A DNA stretch of 64,000 nucleotides, from NCBI GenBank assembly GCA_963845735.1, contig CAWJTR010000015.1, positions 62,001 to 126,000 of the forward strand, in the 5' to 3' direction. Of this stretch, positions 1-7,443 are shown in pieces. The notes under the pieces are model-generated. The model saw only the letters and a program-made list of their open reading frames with translations, did not search any database and was not told where the DNA came from. This stretch comes from AP-15 sp963845735 (lineage in GTDB: Bacteria; Pseudomonadota; Alphaproteobacteria; ATCC43930; CGMCC-115725). The translations under genes and the position numbers were made by a program. How positions within the stretch are numbered: the stretch's first letter is position 1; each line of letters opens with the position of its first letter.

Positions 1-416
1 TAGAAGTGTCTTGTTCCTGTGCAATATTCCTGGTGCAGCCGGGAGATCAGCGTTGGCGATTCAGGCCCGGTAGGGATCGAGAGCGTGCGGCGGCGGCCGT
101 TCATAAATACGGGCTGACGTTGTGATCGGTAAGGATTGGCTTCCGCAGGGGCCGCTTCGAGCTTGATATTTCGACAAATTGCGATTATAATATTCCCCGT
201 CTAGCGAATCCGTTGGCTCGGTCCCGCGCCGTATGAGACAATCTTGGCCGGTGATACTAAACAACAGCCCATGCGCGGGCGACCCTATCCGGCATGCAGG
301 CGTTCGACAGCAACCTATGAGAGAGCCCCCGCTGTTATTTTCCTGCAGGAGCAGCGACGCGGCAACATTCAACTAAATCTTACGTTGTACCCAATCCGGA
401 CAGAGGACGCTGCGAC
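1..416. other. Left edge, no supported gene
   Basis: I see no convincing coding region here. A 103-codon reading frame on the minus strand (61-372) has no recognisable motif and an amino-acid composition unlike a real protein. The stretch just before position 417 presumably holds the promoter and ribosome binding site of the crotonase gene; a purine-rich GAGGACG lies about 8 bases upstream of its ATG. Confidence 0.4.
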
Positions 417-1215
417 ATGACCGACACCCCTTCGTATCGTGAGATCGGCGTCAGCCGTGACGGCCATGTCGCTACCGTCGAGATGCGGCGGCCGCCGCAC
501 AATTTCTTCGACTCGGCGCTCGTCGCCGAGATCGGCGACGCCTTCGAGCAGCTCGACGCCGACTCCGATATCCGCGCGATCGTTTTTGCCGCGGAAGGCC
601 GCTCGTTCTGCGCCGGCGCCGATTTCTCGAAGCGCGTGGACACCGGCACCGTCTCCGAGGGGACCCGCAGCGCCGCCGGCCGCCACCTGTACAAAGAGGC
701 GATCCGCCTGTTCCGCACCAGGAAACCGATTGTCGGCGCGGTGCACGGCGCCGCGGTCGGCGGCGGGCTCGGCCTCGCTCTCGTTCCGGATTTTCGCGTC
801 ACCTGTCGGGAGGCGCGGTTCAGCGCCAATTTCAACCGCCTCGGCTTTCACCCCGGCTTTGGCTTGACCGCGACCCTGCCGCGGCTCGTCGGCGCACAGC
901 AGGCGGCGCTGCTTGTTCTACACCGGCCGCCGCATCCCCGGAGACGAAGCGGTGCGCATCGGCCTCGCCGATCTGCTGGTGCCGCAGGCCGAGGTATGTA
1001 GCGCCGCCCAGGCACTGGCGCTCGAAATCGCGCAATCCGCACCACTCGCCGTCATGTCGACGCGCGAAACGGTGCGCCGCGGGCTGATCGATGCGATCGA
1101 GGCCGCCACCGAGCGCGAGCTGGTCGAGCAGGACTGGCTGCGCCGCACCGAAGACTTCGCCGAGGGGATCAAGGCGATGGCCGACCGCCGCCTTCCCGAT
1201 TTCCGAGGCCGCTGA
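417..1215 (+). CDS. Enoyl-CoA hydratase/isomerase (crotonase) family protein, frameshifted
   Basis: The first frame (417 to about 912) carries the crotonase N-terminal half: the AEGRSFCAGADFS oxyanion-hole segment, then VHGAAVGGGLGLAL. The second frame (913-1215) continues with FYTGRRIPGDEAVRIGLADL and a helical C-terminus ending LPDFRGR. Removing one T from CTGCTTGTTC near 912-915 restores a single protein of about 265 residues, normal for the family, so a sequencing insertion is likely. The two catalytic glutamates of classical enoyl-CoA hydratase seem absent: the GGG-x-E position is Gly (GGGLGLA), and the PEIxLG position reads NFNRLG. It is therefore a crotonase-fold CoA enzyme of unknown reaction rather than a confirmed hydratase. 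The squalene synthase homologue follows 9 bp away on the other strand. Confidence 0.8.
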
Positions 1216-1224
1216 CCGCCGGCA

Positions 1225-2121
1225 TCAGAACCGGCGGCGTAGCGCGGCTACAGTCAAGCGCCAGCTCTGCAACGGGTCGCAGCGCACTAGCACCGGGTCG
1301 AACGGATCGTACCCGGCCCGCTTGAGCCGCGTCAGCGATCGCCCCGCGACGACCGCCGGCAAAAGTGCGGGGAAGGCGGCACGCGCAACAGCGCGGCGCA
1401 ACTCGCGTGCCGCCCGCAAATGGCCCTCTGCGGCTGCCGCGATCTCGGCGACCGCGGCGCACAGCGCGTTCGAACCACGCAGTCCCCGATGATCGCCAAG
1501 ATCGAGCCCGGCGCGCGCGGCAATGTCGGGGGGGATAATCGGTCGCCCCGACGCCGTCAGCAGCGGCAGCGCCCGCAGCAGGCCGGCCAACGCATAGGCG
1601 ATCCCGATATGATGCCCGGCCTCACGCGCGGTCTGATTGCTCGCGCCCAGGGCCTCCAGCGCAAGATAGACCAGCTGCGACGCGGTTCCCTCGGCATAGC
1701 CTTCGAGCGCGGTGAGATTCGCCGGCGGGTCTTCGTCGAAATCGGCCTCGCGCGCGTCAATCAGCCGGTCGAAGTGCGCGCGCGTCAGCCTGCGCTCGCG
1801 GATCGCGACGGTCAGCGCTTCAACGATCTCATTGCGGCGGGCCGGGGTGTTTTCATACGCGGCGGCGATGTTCTCGCGCCACCACTGGAGCCGGATCCGG
1901 CCAAGCATCGGCTGGGTAACGGCTTCACGCACCCTTGCAATCTGGTAATTGAAGGCGTAAAGCGCGAACAGCGCCTCGCGGCGCGCGGCCGGCGCAAACA
2001 GCGCGGTCTGGAACCGGTCGCGGTCGTGACGGCGGGTGATCGCCGCGGCCGGCGACAGGTGCTGCGGATCGCTGGAACGCTGGCTGTGAACGGACGTTTC
2101 TCCACCAAACTTTCTCAACAT
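1225..2121 (-). CDS. Squalene/phytoene synthase family protein (NDUFAF6-like)
   Basis: This is about 298 residues with the all-helical trans-isoprenyl diphosphate synthase fold. Visible family features are ALFALYAFNYQIARVRE and RLQWWRENI near the N-terminus, IDAREADFD (the second aspartate-rich region) in the middle, and a GIAYALAGLLRALP segment. In alphaproteobacteria this short family lies near secDF and Mth938-type genes and is homologous to the mitochondrial complex I assembly factor NDUFAF6, so a role in complex I biogenesis is as plausible as isoprenoid synthesis. The first aspartate-rich motif is weak (ARVREAV instead of DDxxD-like), which favours the non-catalytic, assembly-factor-like reading. 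I chose the ATG at 2121 (MLRKFGGE); it is divergent from sodB with fewer than 20 bp between the starts. Confidence 0.8.
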   Translation of the reverse strand: MLRKFGGETSVHSQRSSDPQHLSPAAAITRRHDRDRFQTALFAPAARREALFALYAFNYQIARVREAVTQPMLGRIRLQWWRENIAAAYENTPARRNEIVEALTVAIRERRLTRAHFDRLIDAREADFDEDPPANLTALEGYAEGTASQLVYLALEALGASNQTAREAGHHIGIAYALAGLLRALPLLTASGRPIIPPDIAARAGLDLGDHRGLRGSNALCAAVAEIAAAAEGHLRAARELRRAVARAAFPALLPAVVAGRSLTRLKRAGYDPFDPVLVRCDPLQSWRLTVAALRRRF

Positions 2122-2138
2122 AACCTGGGATGGTCGCC

Positions 2139-2741
2139 ATGGCTTTCGAACTGCCGCCCCTGCCCTATCCGAAAAACGCGCTCGCACCGCACATGTCGGA
2201 ACAGACTTTCGATTTCCATCACGGCAGGCACCACCAAGCCTACGTCACCAACCTGAATAATCTAATCAAAGACTTGCCGCTCGAGCGCCAGTCGCTCGAA
2301 GACCTGATCAAAGGGAGCTACAAGGATACGACGAAGACCGGGCTGTTCAACAACGCCGCCCAGGTGTGGAACCACACCTTTTTCTGGAGCTCGATGAAAC
2401 CGCATGGCGGCGGCGCGCCCGGCGGCAACCTCGCCGCGGCGATCACTCGCGATTGTGGCGGTCTCGACAAGTTCAAGGAGCAATTCAAGGCGACGGCGGT
2501 GGGCCAGTTCGGCAGCGGCTGGGCTTGGCTCGTCGCCGACAAGGGTGCGCTCAAGATCGTCGGCACGCCAAACGCGGTCACCCCGCTGGCCGAAGGTCAG
2601 ACTGCGCTCCTCACCTGCGACGTGTGGGAACACGCCTATTACCTCGACTACCAGAATCGCCGGCCGGATTTCGTCCAGGCTTTTCTCGACCATCTGGTGA
2701 ACTGGGATTTTGCCGCCCAGAACCTGACAAAGGCAGGCTGA
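2139..2741 (+). CDS. sodB: Superoxide dismutase [Fe]
   Basis: This 200-residue protein converts superoxide to oxygen and hydrogen peroxide in the cytoplasm. The metal ligands are visible: His27 in DFHHGRHHQAY, His79 in QVWNHTFFW, and Asp161 and His165 in DVWEHAYYLDYQN. The QxWNHxFFW and KPHGGGAPGG segments favour the iron-type SodB group over the manganese group. I prefer the ATG at 2139 (MAFELPPLPY), which matches the usual family N-terminus, over the in-frame ATG at 2130; GGGATGG lies just upstream. A hairpin terminator follows the stop codon by 23 bp, so the gene is probably monocistronic. Confidence 0.95.
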   Translation: MAFELPPLPYPKNALAPHMSEQTFDFHHGRHHQAYVTNLNNLIKDLPLERQSLEDLIKGSYKDTTKTGLFNNAAQVWNHTFFWSSMKPHGGGAPGGNLAAAITRDCGGLDKFKEQFKATAVGQFGSGWAWLVADKGALKIVGTPNAVTPLAEGQTALLTCDVWEHAYYLDYQNRRPDFVQAFLDHLVNWDFAAQNLTKAG

Positions 2742-2764
2742 CCAAGACCGATTTTCGGAGAGGC

Positions 2765-2788
2765 GCCCCGCCGAGGCGGGGCTCTTCT
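2765..2788 (+). terminator. Rho-independent terminator after sodB
   Basis: GCCCCGCC (2765-2772), a two-base GA turn and GGCGGGGC (2775-2782) form a perfect 8-bp GC stem, followed by TCTTCTC. It lies between the sodB stop and the convergent membrane-protein gene and could serve both strands. Confidence 0.7.
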
Positions 2789-2828
2789 CAGAATTGGGTG
2801 TCGATGGTCGTCCGGTCGGCCCCCGAAT

Positions 2829-4523
2829 TCAGGCGGATCGCGGGGTTGAGCGAGCCGAAACCGACGATCCCCGCCTCAAGGCGAGGATGCCGAGGGCAAG
2901 CACCGCGAGACCGCTGATGACGAGACCGGCCCGCTCCACGCCGAGCCGTTTCCAGGTCGCCGCGACCCGGTGGGCGCCTGCCGGTAAGTCAATGGATATC
3001 AGCCCCGTCGCAGGGTCGGTGGCAGTCGGCACGGCCGCCCCGTCGATCGTCACCTGCCATGCCGGAAAGGCAAAGAGCGGCAAGCGTAGATGGGCCGACT
3101 GCGCACCAGATACGTTCCAGACCTGCAACCGGCTGCCTGCTTCGCTCGCACGACAGATCACCATCTGTTCTCGGCACTCGGCCGCAAGCCCGCCGGCGCG
3201 ATAATAATCCTCCCAATGCTCCCCTTGGCCGGCGAGCCGATATTCGGCCTGCCCGCGATACGGCGCCGTCTCGTCGACGGATAGGTGAAGCGGCTTCCCG
3301 TCGATGAGCAACATCTTCGCGCTCAGCAACGCTGTGGTCGCGAAACCCAGTGCCAGCGGCAGTACCAGAACCAGTTTCCGCGGCCAGGGCTGCCCCATGC
3401 GCTGAGAATCCCACAACGCGAAGAGGTTAGCCACGAGGCCCGTCGCCGACGTAACGTAAATGAAGCGGTGCGGAAACTGGACCATGCGCAGTGGCGTGTT
3501 CAGCAACCATAACGGATAGGAAAGCTCGCTCGCCAGCACCAGCGATGCCCACGATACCACCAGCAGCAGCAGCAATGCCTCACCCAGGCGATCCGACATA
3601 TCTTGGCGCCGCTTCGCATGCCGGGTCGCGACAGCAACGCCGAGCAGCGCCACCGCCGGCACCGTCCATTGGAACGAAAACCAACGCATGCCGAAGAGGA
3701 CGCTGGTTACGGTAGGGAAGGCAAAAGCATTCCATGGCGTGTAGGCGGTGGTCCAAACTTTGGACGATATCAAACCCATCGAATTGATCGCGGGGACCAG
3801 ATAAAACCCCGACAGCGCCAGACCAAATCCGGCGGAAACGAACCACGAGACCGCCCGCCGCCAGGCCCGAGCACCCCGGTGCGAGCGCCGCACGAAATAT
3901 AAGCACATGAAACTGAAACAGATCAGCGCCATCAGCGCCGAGACGATGTGGGTCAGCACAAGCGTGGCAATGGCGAGACTCGCCGGAAGGTCGACCCAGC
4001 GCTCAAACGCGCCCGGACGCACCGCATAATATGTAAGCGCCACGAGCGCAGCGAACCCCACGGCCCAAGGGAAACTATTGAAGTAATAGAACAGCATGAA
4101 GATCATCGGCACCCACTGCAACAGCACCGCGCCGGCAAGCGCATAAGCATCGTTCGAAAACAGCCGCAGCAATCGCCAGCCGTATAATCCAGTGAGTAAT
4201 GTCGAGATAACGAAGACAATCCGCATCGCCTCCCACGTGTTGGGCGTCAGGAGCCGAACTGAGCCACTGATGTAATAGAAGAGCGGCGAATAATAGAGGA
4301 GCGCGACCTCGCCAAGACCAAAATTGCCCCGCCACATCCAATGCGGGTAGAGATCACCGCCGCGCAGCCCTTCGCCAAACTGCACTGCCCAGTGATAGTG
4401 GGCATCAAAGTCGTTGTTGCGAACACCGACGTTGAACAGGATACCGGGGGCGTGCACGACCACAGCCGACGTCAGGAGAATCCCGAATGCTCCTAACCAC
4501 AACGCAACGGGTCGAGCCATCAT
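2829..4523 (-). CDS. Polytopic membrane protein, GT-C / PTPS-related type
   Basis: This is 564 residues. A signal-anchor-like first segment is followed by a periplasmic loop with NDFDAHYHWAVQFGEGL and DLYPHWMWRGNFGLGE. About ten hydrophobic segments come next, then a soluble C-terminal beta-rich domain (AFPAWQVTIDG...LPAGAHRVAATW) and a final membrane helix. The acidic DFDxHYHW loop and the LYPRW-like motif resemble GT-C fold lipid-linked-sugar glycosyltransferases and the '6-pyruvoyl-tetrahydropterin synthase-related' membrane family; the C-terminal beta domain resembles that of YfhO-type proteins. It probably transfers a sugar from a polyprenyl carrier on the outer face of the inner membrane, but the substrate cannot be read. 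It stands alone between sodB and small genes. Confidence 0.7.
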   Translation of the reverse strand: MMARPVALWLGAFGILLTSAVVVHAPGILFNVGVRNNDFDAHYHWAVQFGEGLRGGDLYPHWMWRGNFGLGEVALLYYSPLFYYISGSVRLLTPNTWEAMRIVFVISTLLTGLYGWRLLRLFSNDAYALAGAVLLQWVPMIFMLFYYFNSFPWAVGFAALVALTYYAVRPGAFERWVDLPASLAIATLVLTHIVSALMALICFSFMCLYFVRRSHRGARAWRRAVSWFVSAGFGLALSGFYLVPAINSMGLISSKVWTTAYTPWNAFAFPTVTSVLFGMRWFSFQWTVPAVALLGVAVATRHAKRRQDMSDRLGEALLLLLVVSWASLVLASELSYPLWLLNTPLRMVQFPHRFIYVTSATGLVANLFALWDSQRMGQPWPRKLVLVLPLALGFATTALLSAKMLLIDGKPLHLSVDETAPYRGQAEYRLAGQGEHWEDYYRAGGLAAECREQMVICRASEAGSRLQVWNVSGAQSAHLRLPLFAFPAWQVTIDGAAVPTATDPATGLISIDLPAGAHRVAATWKRLGVERAGLVISGLAVLALGILALRRGSSVSARSTPRSA

Positions 4524-4673
4524 CGGGCGATTTTTATGAGCGTCCAGGCCGATGACAATCTGGTGGGACCATTTACCATCCTGAGCCGGAAAGGGATAAC
4601 ATCCTCTGATCGCAATGCTGCATCAACCCCCCGCCATGATTTAACTTTTTAAATCAGCGTCCCCGGTAGCGCA

Positions 4674-4910
4674 TCAGAGGTGAACGCCGCGATCGAGCAG
4701 CACCGCGTTATATTGCCGGTAACTGATGCCAAGAGCCTGAGCTCGGGCGAGGCGAGCCAGCGCGATCTCGCGCGGCGGCGTCTTCCACGCCTGCGCATGA
4801 GCTTTTCTCCAGCAGAATGCCCGCCAGTCAGCTCCCGGGTCGAGCAGCGGCCCACGATTATGGCCGAGGCCTGGAGTCACAGAAACCGCTCCGGCATCGA
4901 CGAGCGCCAT
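4674..4910 (-). CDS. Small conserved alphaproteobacterial protein (GHNxGP type)
   Basis: This is 78 residues, soluble and basic. It has a GLGHNRGPLLDPG motif near residue 15, then WRAFCWRKAH, WKTPPREIALARLARAQ and a terminal LGISYRQYNAVLLDRGVHL. I recognise this as a pattern in short hypothetical proteins of alphaproteobacteria (GHNxGPxLD followed by WRKA and a YxxYxxxLLDRG tail); no function is established to my knowledge. Its intact frame, in contrast to the shadow frames around it, supports a real gene. It sits alone between two terminator-bounded units. Confidence 0.65.
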   Translation of the reverse strand: MALVDAGAVSVTPGLGHNRGPLLDPGADWRAFCWRKAHAQAWKTPPREIALARLARAQALGISYRQYNAVLLDRGVHL

Positions 4911-4992
4911 CGCCGCCCTCCGATTTGTTCCTGCTAATCGGGCAGGAACCGCGCCAACTCCGTGAATTAGGCCTCGTCCACCGCAAAATCCT

Positions 4993-5024
4993 CAAAAGCG
5001 AAGCCCCGCGCGCGGCGGGGCTTC
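4993..5024 (-). terminator. Rho-independent terminator of the Spy-like gene
   Basis: A 10-bp perfect stem (GAAGCCCCGC at 5000-5009 with GCGGGGCTTC at 5015-5024) encloses a 5-base loop. On the minus strand it is followed by GCTTTTGAGG, a short T tract. It lies about 20 bp downstream of the stop codon of the exported protein at 5046-5567. Confidence 0.75.
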
Positions 5025-5045
5025 AACGTAAGAATTTGAGGAAGT

Positions 5046-5567
5046 TTACCCGTTTTGGCCAGTTTGCATCCGCTTCTGCTGATTTGTCTCTGCATTAGCA
5101 CGGAACACCTGATCGGTTAGCCGCCGTTGCTGCTCAGGCATCGTATTATAGAGGCTGTCGAAGGCGGGGACCAGCTTTTGCAAATGCTGGGCGTGGGCCT
5201 CGGCAATCTGCTGGTAGGACTGCATGTTCTGCACCGCGTTCATCGTCGGGTACTGTTGAGCGCGCTGCATGAACGCCTGATCCATGTCTCGGGCATTTTC
5301 GCGCATGACCTGGGCGAATTGATCCCATTGCGGCTGCTCGGCCGGGGTGATGCGCAGTTGCGCGTGCAGCTGTTTGATGTGGGTCTCGACACGCTGTTCG
5401 GCATTGTTACCCGGCGCAGGCTGGGTCGCTAATGGTGAAGCCGAGGTGGCGGGCGGCGGCGTGACCGGCGCCGGCGCCGTTGTGGATTGCGCCAGGGCCG
5501 CCCCAGGCAATGCCAGCAACGCAACCATTGCTGCCGAGGCCAAATAACTCAAGCGGATCGATTTCAT
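5046..5567 (-). CDS. Periplasmic Spy/CpxP-like (LTxxQ-type) protein
   Basis: This is 173 residues. A clear Sec signal peptide (MKSIRLSYLASAAMVALLALPGAALAQ, cleavage after ALAQ) is followed by a Pro/Ala/Thr-rich linker and a helical, Gln-rich domain (LRITPAEQPQWDQFAQVMRENA ... MPEQQRRLTDQVF). The ITPAEQPQWDQF segment is the repeated element of Spy/CpxP-type periplasmic helical-hairpin proteins. Those family members act as chaperones or envelope-stress sensors, so a periplasmic stress role is inferred. The ATG at 5567 is chosen because GAGGAAAC stands 8 bases upstream and it starts a textbook signal peptide; the frame stays open further upstream but reads as low-complexity Arg-rich sequence. 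Confidence 0.75.
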   Translation of the reverse strand: MKSIRLSYLASAAMVALLALPGAALAQSTTAPAPVTPPPATSASPLATQPAPGNNAEQRVETHIKQLHAQLRITPAEQPQWDQFAQVMRENARDMDQAFMQRAQQYPTMNAVQNMQSYQQIAEAHAQHLQKLVPAFDSLYNTMPEQQRRLTDQVFRANAETNQQKRMQTGQNG

Positions 5568-5658
5568 CGACTGTTTCCTCGCTGTCATGTTGCCCGCTGC
5601 TCGGCAAAAGTTGCCGGCCGCGCGGCGATGGGTCCGGCCCTTTAGCCGTGCCGTTCGA

Positions 5659-5940
5659 TCAATACCCGTAATAGACTGCCGGCGGCGGCGCGTAATACCT
5701 GTACGGGTACCCGTAATAGACCGGCGGCGGCGCGTAGTAATAAGGGTAGTAGCCACCCGACGCGATCGCCGCCCCGACCCCGAGGCCAACGAGCCCGCCC
5801 GCGATCGCAGCCCCGACGGCGGCCCCGCCGCGGTGGTGATAATTTCCATGCCAGCCGCGATGCCAGTAGGCCGCATTAGCGGCGGGCGCTAAGGCGAGAG
5901 CTGCAGCAACCGCGGCGGCGGTCAGGACACGGGTATGCAT
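5659..5940 (-). CDS. Small exported glycine-zipper, tyrosine-rich protein
   Basis: About 93 residues. A signal peptide (MHTRVLTAAAVAAALALAPAANA) leads into a HRGWHGNYHHRGG segment, then a glycine-zipper stretch (AAVGAAIAGGLVGLGVGAAIA) and a C-terminus of repeated YYAPPPVYYGYPYRYY units. It is probably secreted or outer-membrane associated; proteins of this composition are common in alphaproteobacteria and have no defined function. The ATG at 5940 begins the signal peptide directly; an upstream TTG at 5952 is also in frame. It is followed by the Spy-like gene on the same strand, which may be co-transcribed. Confidence 0.6.
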   Translation of the reverse strand: MHTRVLTAAAVAAALALAPAANAAYWHRGWHGNYHHRGGAAVGAAIAGGLVGLGVGAAIASGGYYPYYYAPPPVYYGYPYRYYAPPPAVYYGY

Positions 5941-6078
5941 GGCAATGCTCAACTCGGTTGTGACGGTTATGCTGAAAACCGCCGCGCGGGGCGAGTGGTT
6001 CCCGAATAACGTCTCCGATATATCGCTTAGCGCTGTTACGCCGACTGCCGTTCGTGCCCTCGCCGTCCCGGTTGCCCG

Positions 6079-6453
6079 TTAGCGCGGCGGGATCAGCGCT
6101 GCGGCGACACGGCGGTCCTCGGAGACGAGCACGTTATAGGTGCGGCAAGCAGCGCCGGTGTCCATCGGCTCGAGGGTGATCCCGGCCACGCGCAGCTTGG
6201 CGCGCAGCTCCCCGGCGACCGCCGCCATACTGCTGCCGAGCCCGAGCAGCAGGATCTGCACGCCGCCGTGCTCGACGACCGGCGTCAAGCTCTCCCAGTC
6301 AACCGCTGCCGCGTCGATGGGTGTCCACGGCAGGGTCAGATCAGGAAAAACCAGCAGGGGCCCGCGCCAGATCATCCCGGTCACGCGAAACCCGGTCGGC
6401 CCGTAACGCTCGATGACCTGCCGGCCGGCGGGGACGATCGGGGTCAGATCCAT
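6079..6453 (-). CDS. Mth938-like domain protein (DUF498, NDUFAF3-type)
   Basis: This is 124 residues with the Mth938 fold. Visible features are VIERYGPTGFRVTG near the N-terminus, PWTPIDAAAVDWESL in the middle, and a VQILLLGLGSSMA core followed by AGITLEPMDTGAACRTYNVLVSEDRRVAAALIP. The last gene of the yajC-secD-secF block in alphaproteobacteria is typically this family, whose mitochondrial relative NDUFAF3 assembles complex I. Together with the NDUFAF6-like gene at 1225-2121 it suggests a complex I maturation theme. The start at 6453 (MDLTPIVP) lies 14 bp after the secF stop, consistent with one operon. Confidence 0.8.
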   Translation of the reverse strand: MDLTPIVPAGRQVIERYGPTGFRVTGMIWRGPLLVFPDLTLPWTPIDAAAVDWESLTPVVEHGGVQILLLGLGSSMAAVAGELRAKLRVAGITLEPMDTGAACRTYNVLVSEDRRVAAALIPPR

Positions 6454-6467
6454 TGTCGACGCGCCGG

Positions 6468-7418
6468 CTACCGCGCCCGGGACACCGGAGCTTTGGCCCC
6501 CTCGTTCGATCGCGCGACCGCCGCTCGGTTCGGTCGCACGTAGTAGATGACGGGAGCGGCGATGAAGAGCGACGAATAGGTGCCGATCACGACTCCCCAC
6601 AGCATCGCGATGCTGAACCCGCGGAGCACCTCTCCGCCGAGGAACAGCAGCGACAGCACCGCCAGCGCCACGGTGCTGACGGTCAGGATAGTGCGTGACA
6701 AGGTCTCGTTCAGGGCGAGGTTGATCAGTTCGCCAAACGGCATCGTGCGGTATTTGCGCATCGATTCGCGGATGCGGTCGTAGATCACGACGGTGTCGTT
6801 GACCGAATACCCGGCGACGGTAAGGATCGCCGCCAATGTCGTCAGGTTGAATTCGAGGTGGAACAGCGCGAACAGCCCGACCGTGGTAATCACATCGTGT
6901 AGGGTCGAGATCATCCCGCCGATGCCGAACTGCCATTCGAAGCGAAAGGCGATGTATAAGGCGATGGCGATCAGGGCGAGGATGGTTGCGATCACGCCGG
7001 CGCGGATCAACTCGCCGCCCACCGTCGGGCCGACCACCTCGATCCGGCGATACTCGATCCCCGACCCCAGCGCCTGGCGCGCCAGCCCGACAACCCGCTC
7101 CTGCGCCGCGTCACCGCCCGGCTGGCGCGGCAGCCGAATTAACACATCGCTCGGCGGACCGAAACCCTGCAGAGAGACATCGCCGATATGTAGCGCGTCG
7201 AGCTTTTGCCGCATGTCGGCAAGGTTTGCCGGCCCCGGCGTCGCCCTCACCTCCATTTGGGTGCCGCCGACGAAATCGATCCCGTAATTGAGCCCAACGG
7301 TTAGAAACAGGACGATCGACGACAAGGTCAGCAGCGCGGAAAAGGCAAAGCCGAACTTGTGCCACTTCATGAAGTCGATCTTCGGCGTGCGCCGGATGAC
7401 GATCAGCGGTCTCAACAT
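6468..7418 (-). CDS. secF: Protein translocase subunit SecF
   Basis: This is 316 residues. The N-terminal membrane helix is followed by LNYGIDFVGGTQMEV, the first periplasmic domain of SecF. Five more transmembrane segments come next, including the conserved VAGYSVNDTVVIYDRIRE and NETLSRTILT motifs of SecD/SecF export proteins. SecF pairs with SecD and uses the proton gradient to pull proteins across the inner membrane after SecA-driven translocation. It starts 25 bp after the secD stop and is followed closely by the Mth938-type gene, so the block is a single operon read leftwards. Confidence 0.95.
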   Translation of the reverse strand: MLRPLIVIRRTPKIDFMKWHKFGFAFSALLTLSSIVLFLTVGLNYGIDFVGGTQMEVRATPGPANLADMRQKLDALHIGDVSLQGFGPPSDVLIRLPRQPGGDAAQERVVGLARQALGSGIEYRRIEVVGPTVGGELIRAGVIATILALIAIALYIAFRFEWQFGIGGMISTLHDVITTVGLFALFHLEFNLTTLAAILTVAGYSVNDTVVIYDRIRESMRKYRTMPFGELINLALNETLSRTILTVSTVALAVLSLLFLGGEVLRGFSIAMLWGVVIGTYSSLFIAAPVIYYVRPNRAAVARSNEGAKAPVSRAR

Positions 7419-7443
7419 GGCGCGATCACAGTAAAATGGCGGG

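Noticed and set aside
61..372. 103-codon minus-strand frame at the left edge
   Set aside because: No motif, no ribosome binding site, and composition typical of a chance frame.
5568..5876. Upstream extension of the Spy-like gene to 5876
   Set aside because: The extension is Arg/Thr low-complexity and antisense-like to the neighbouring gene; the signal peptide and ribosome binding site fix the start at 5567.
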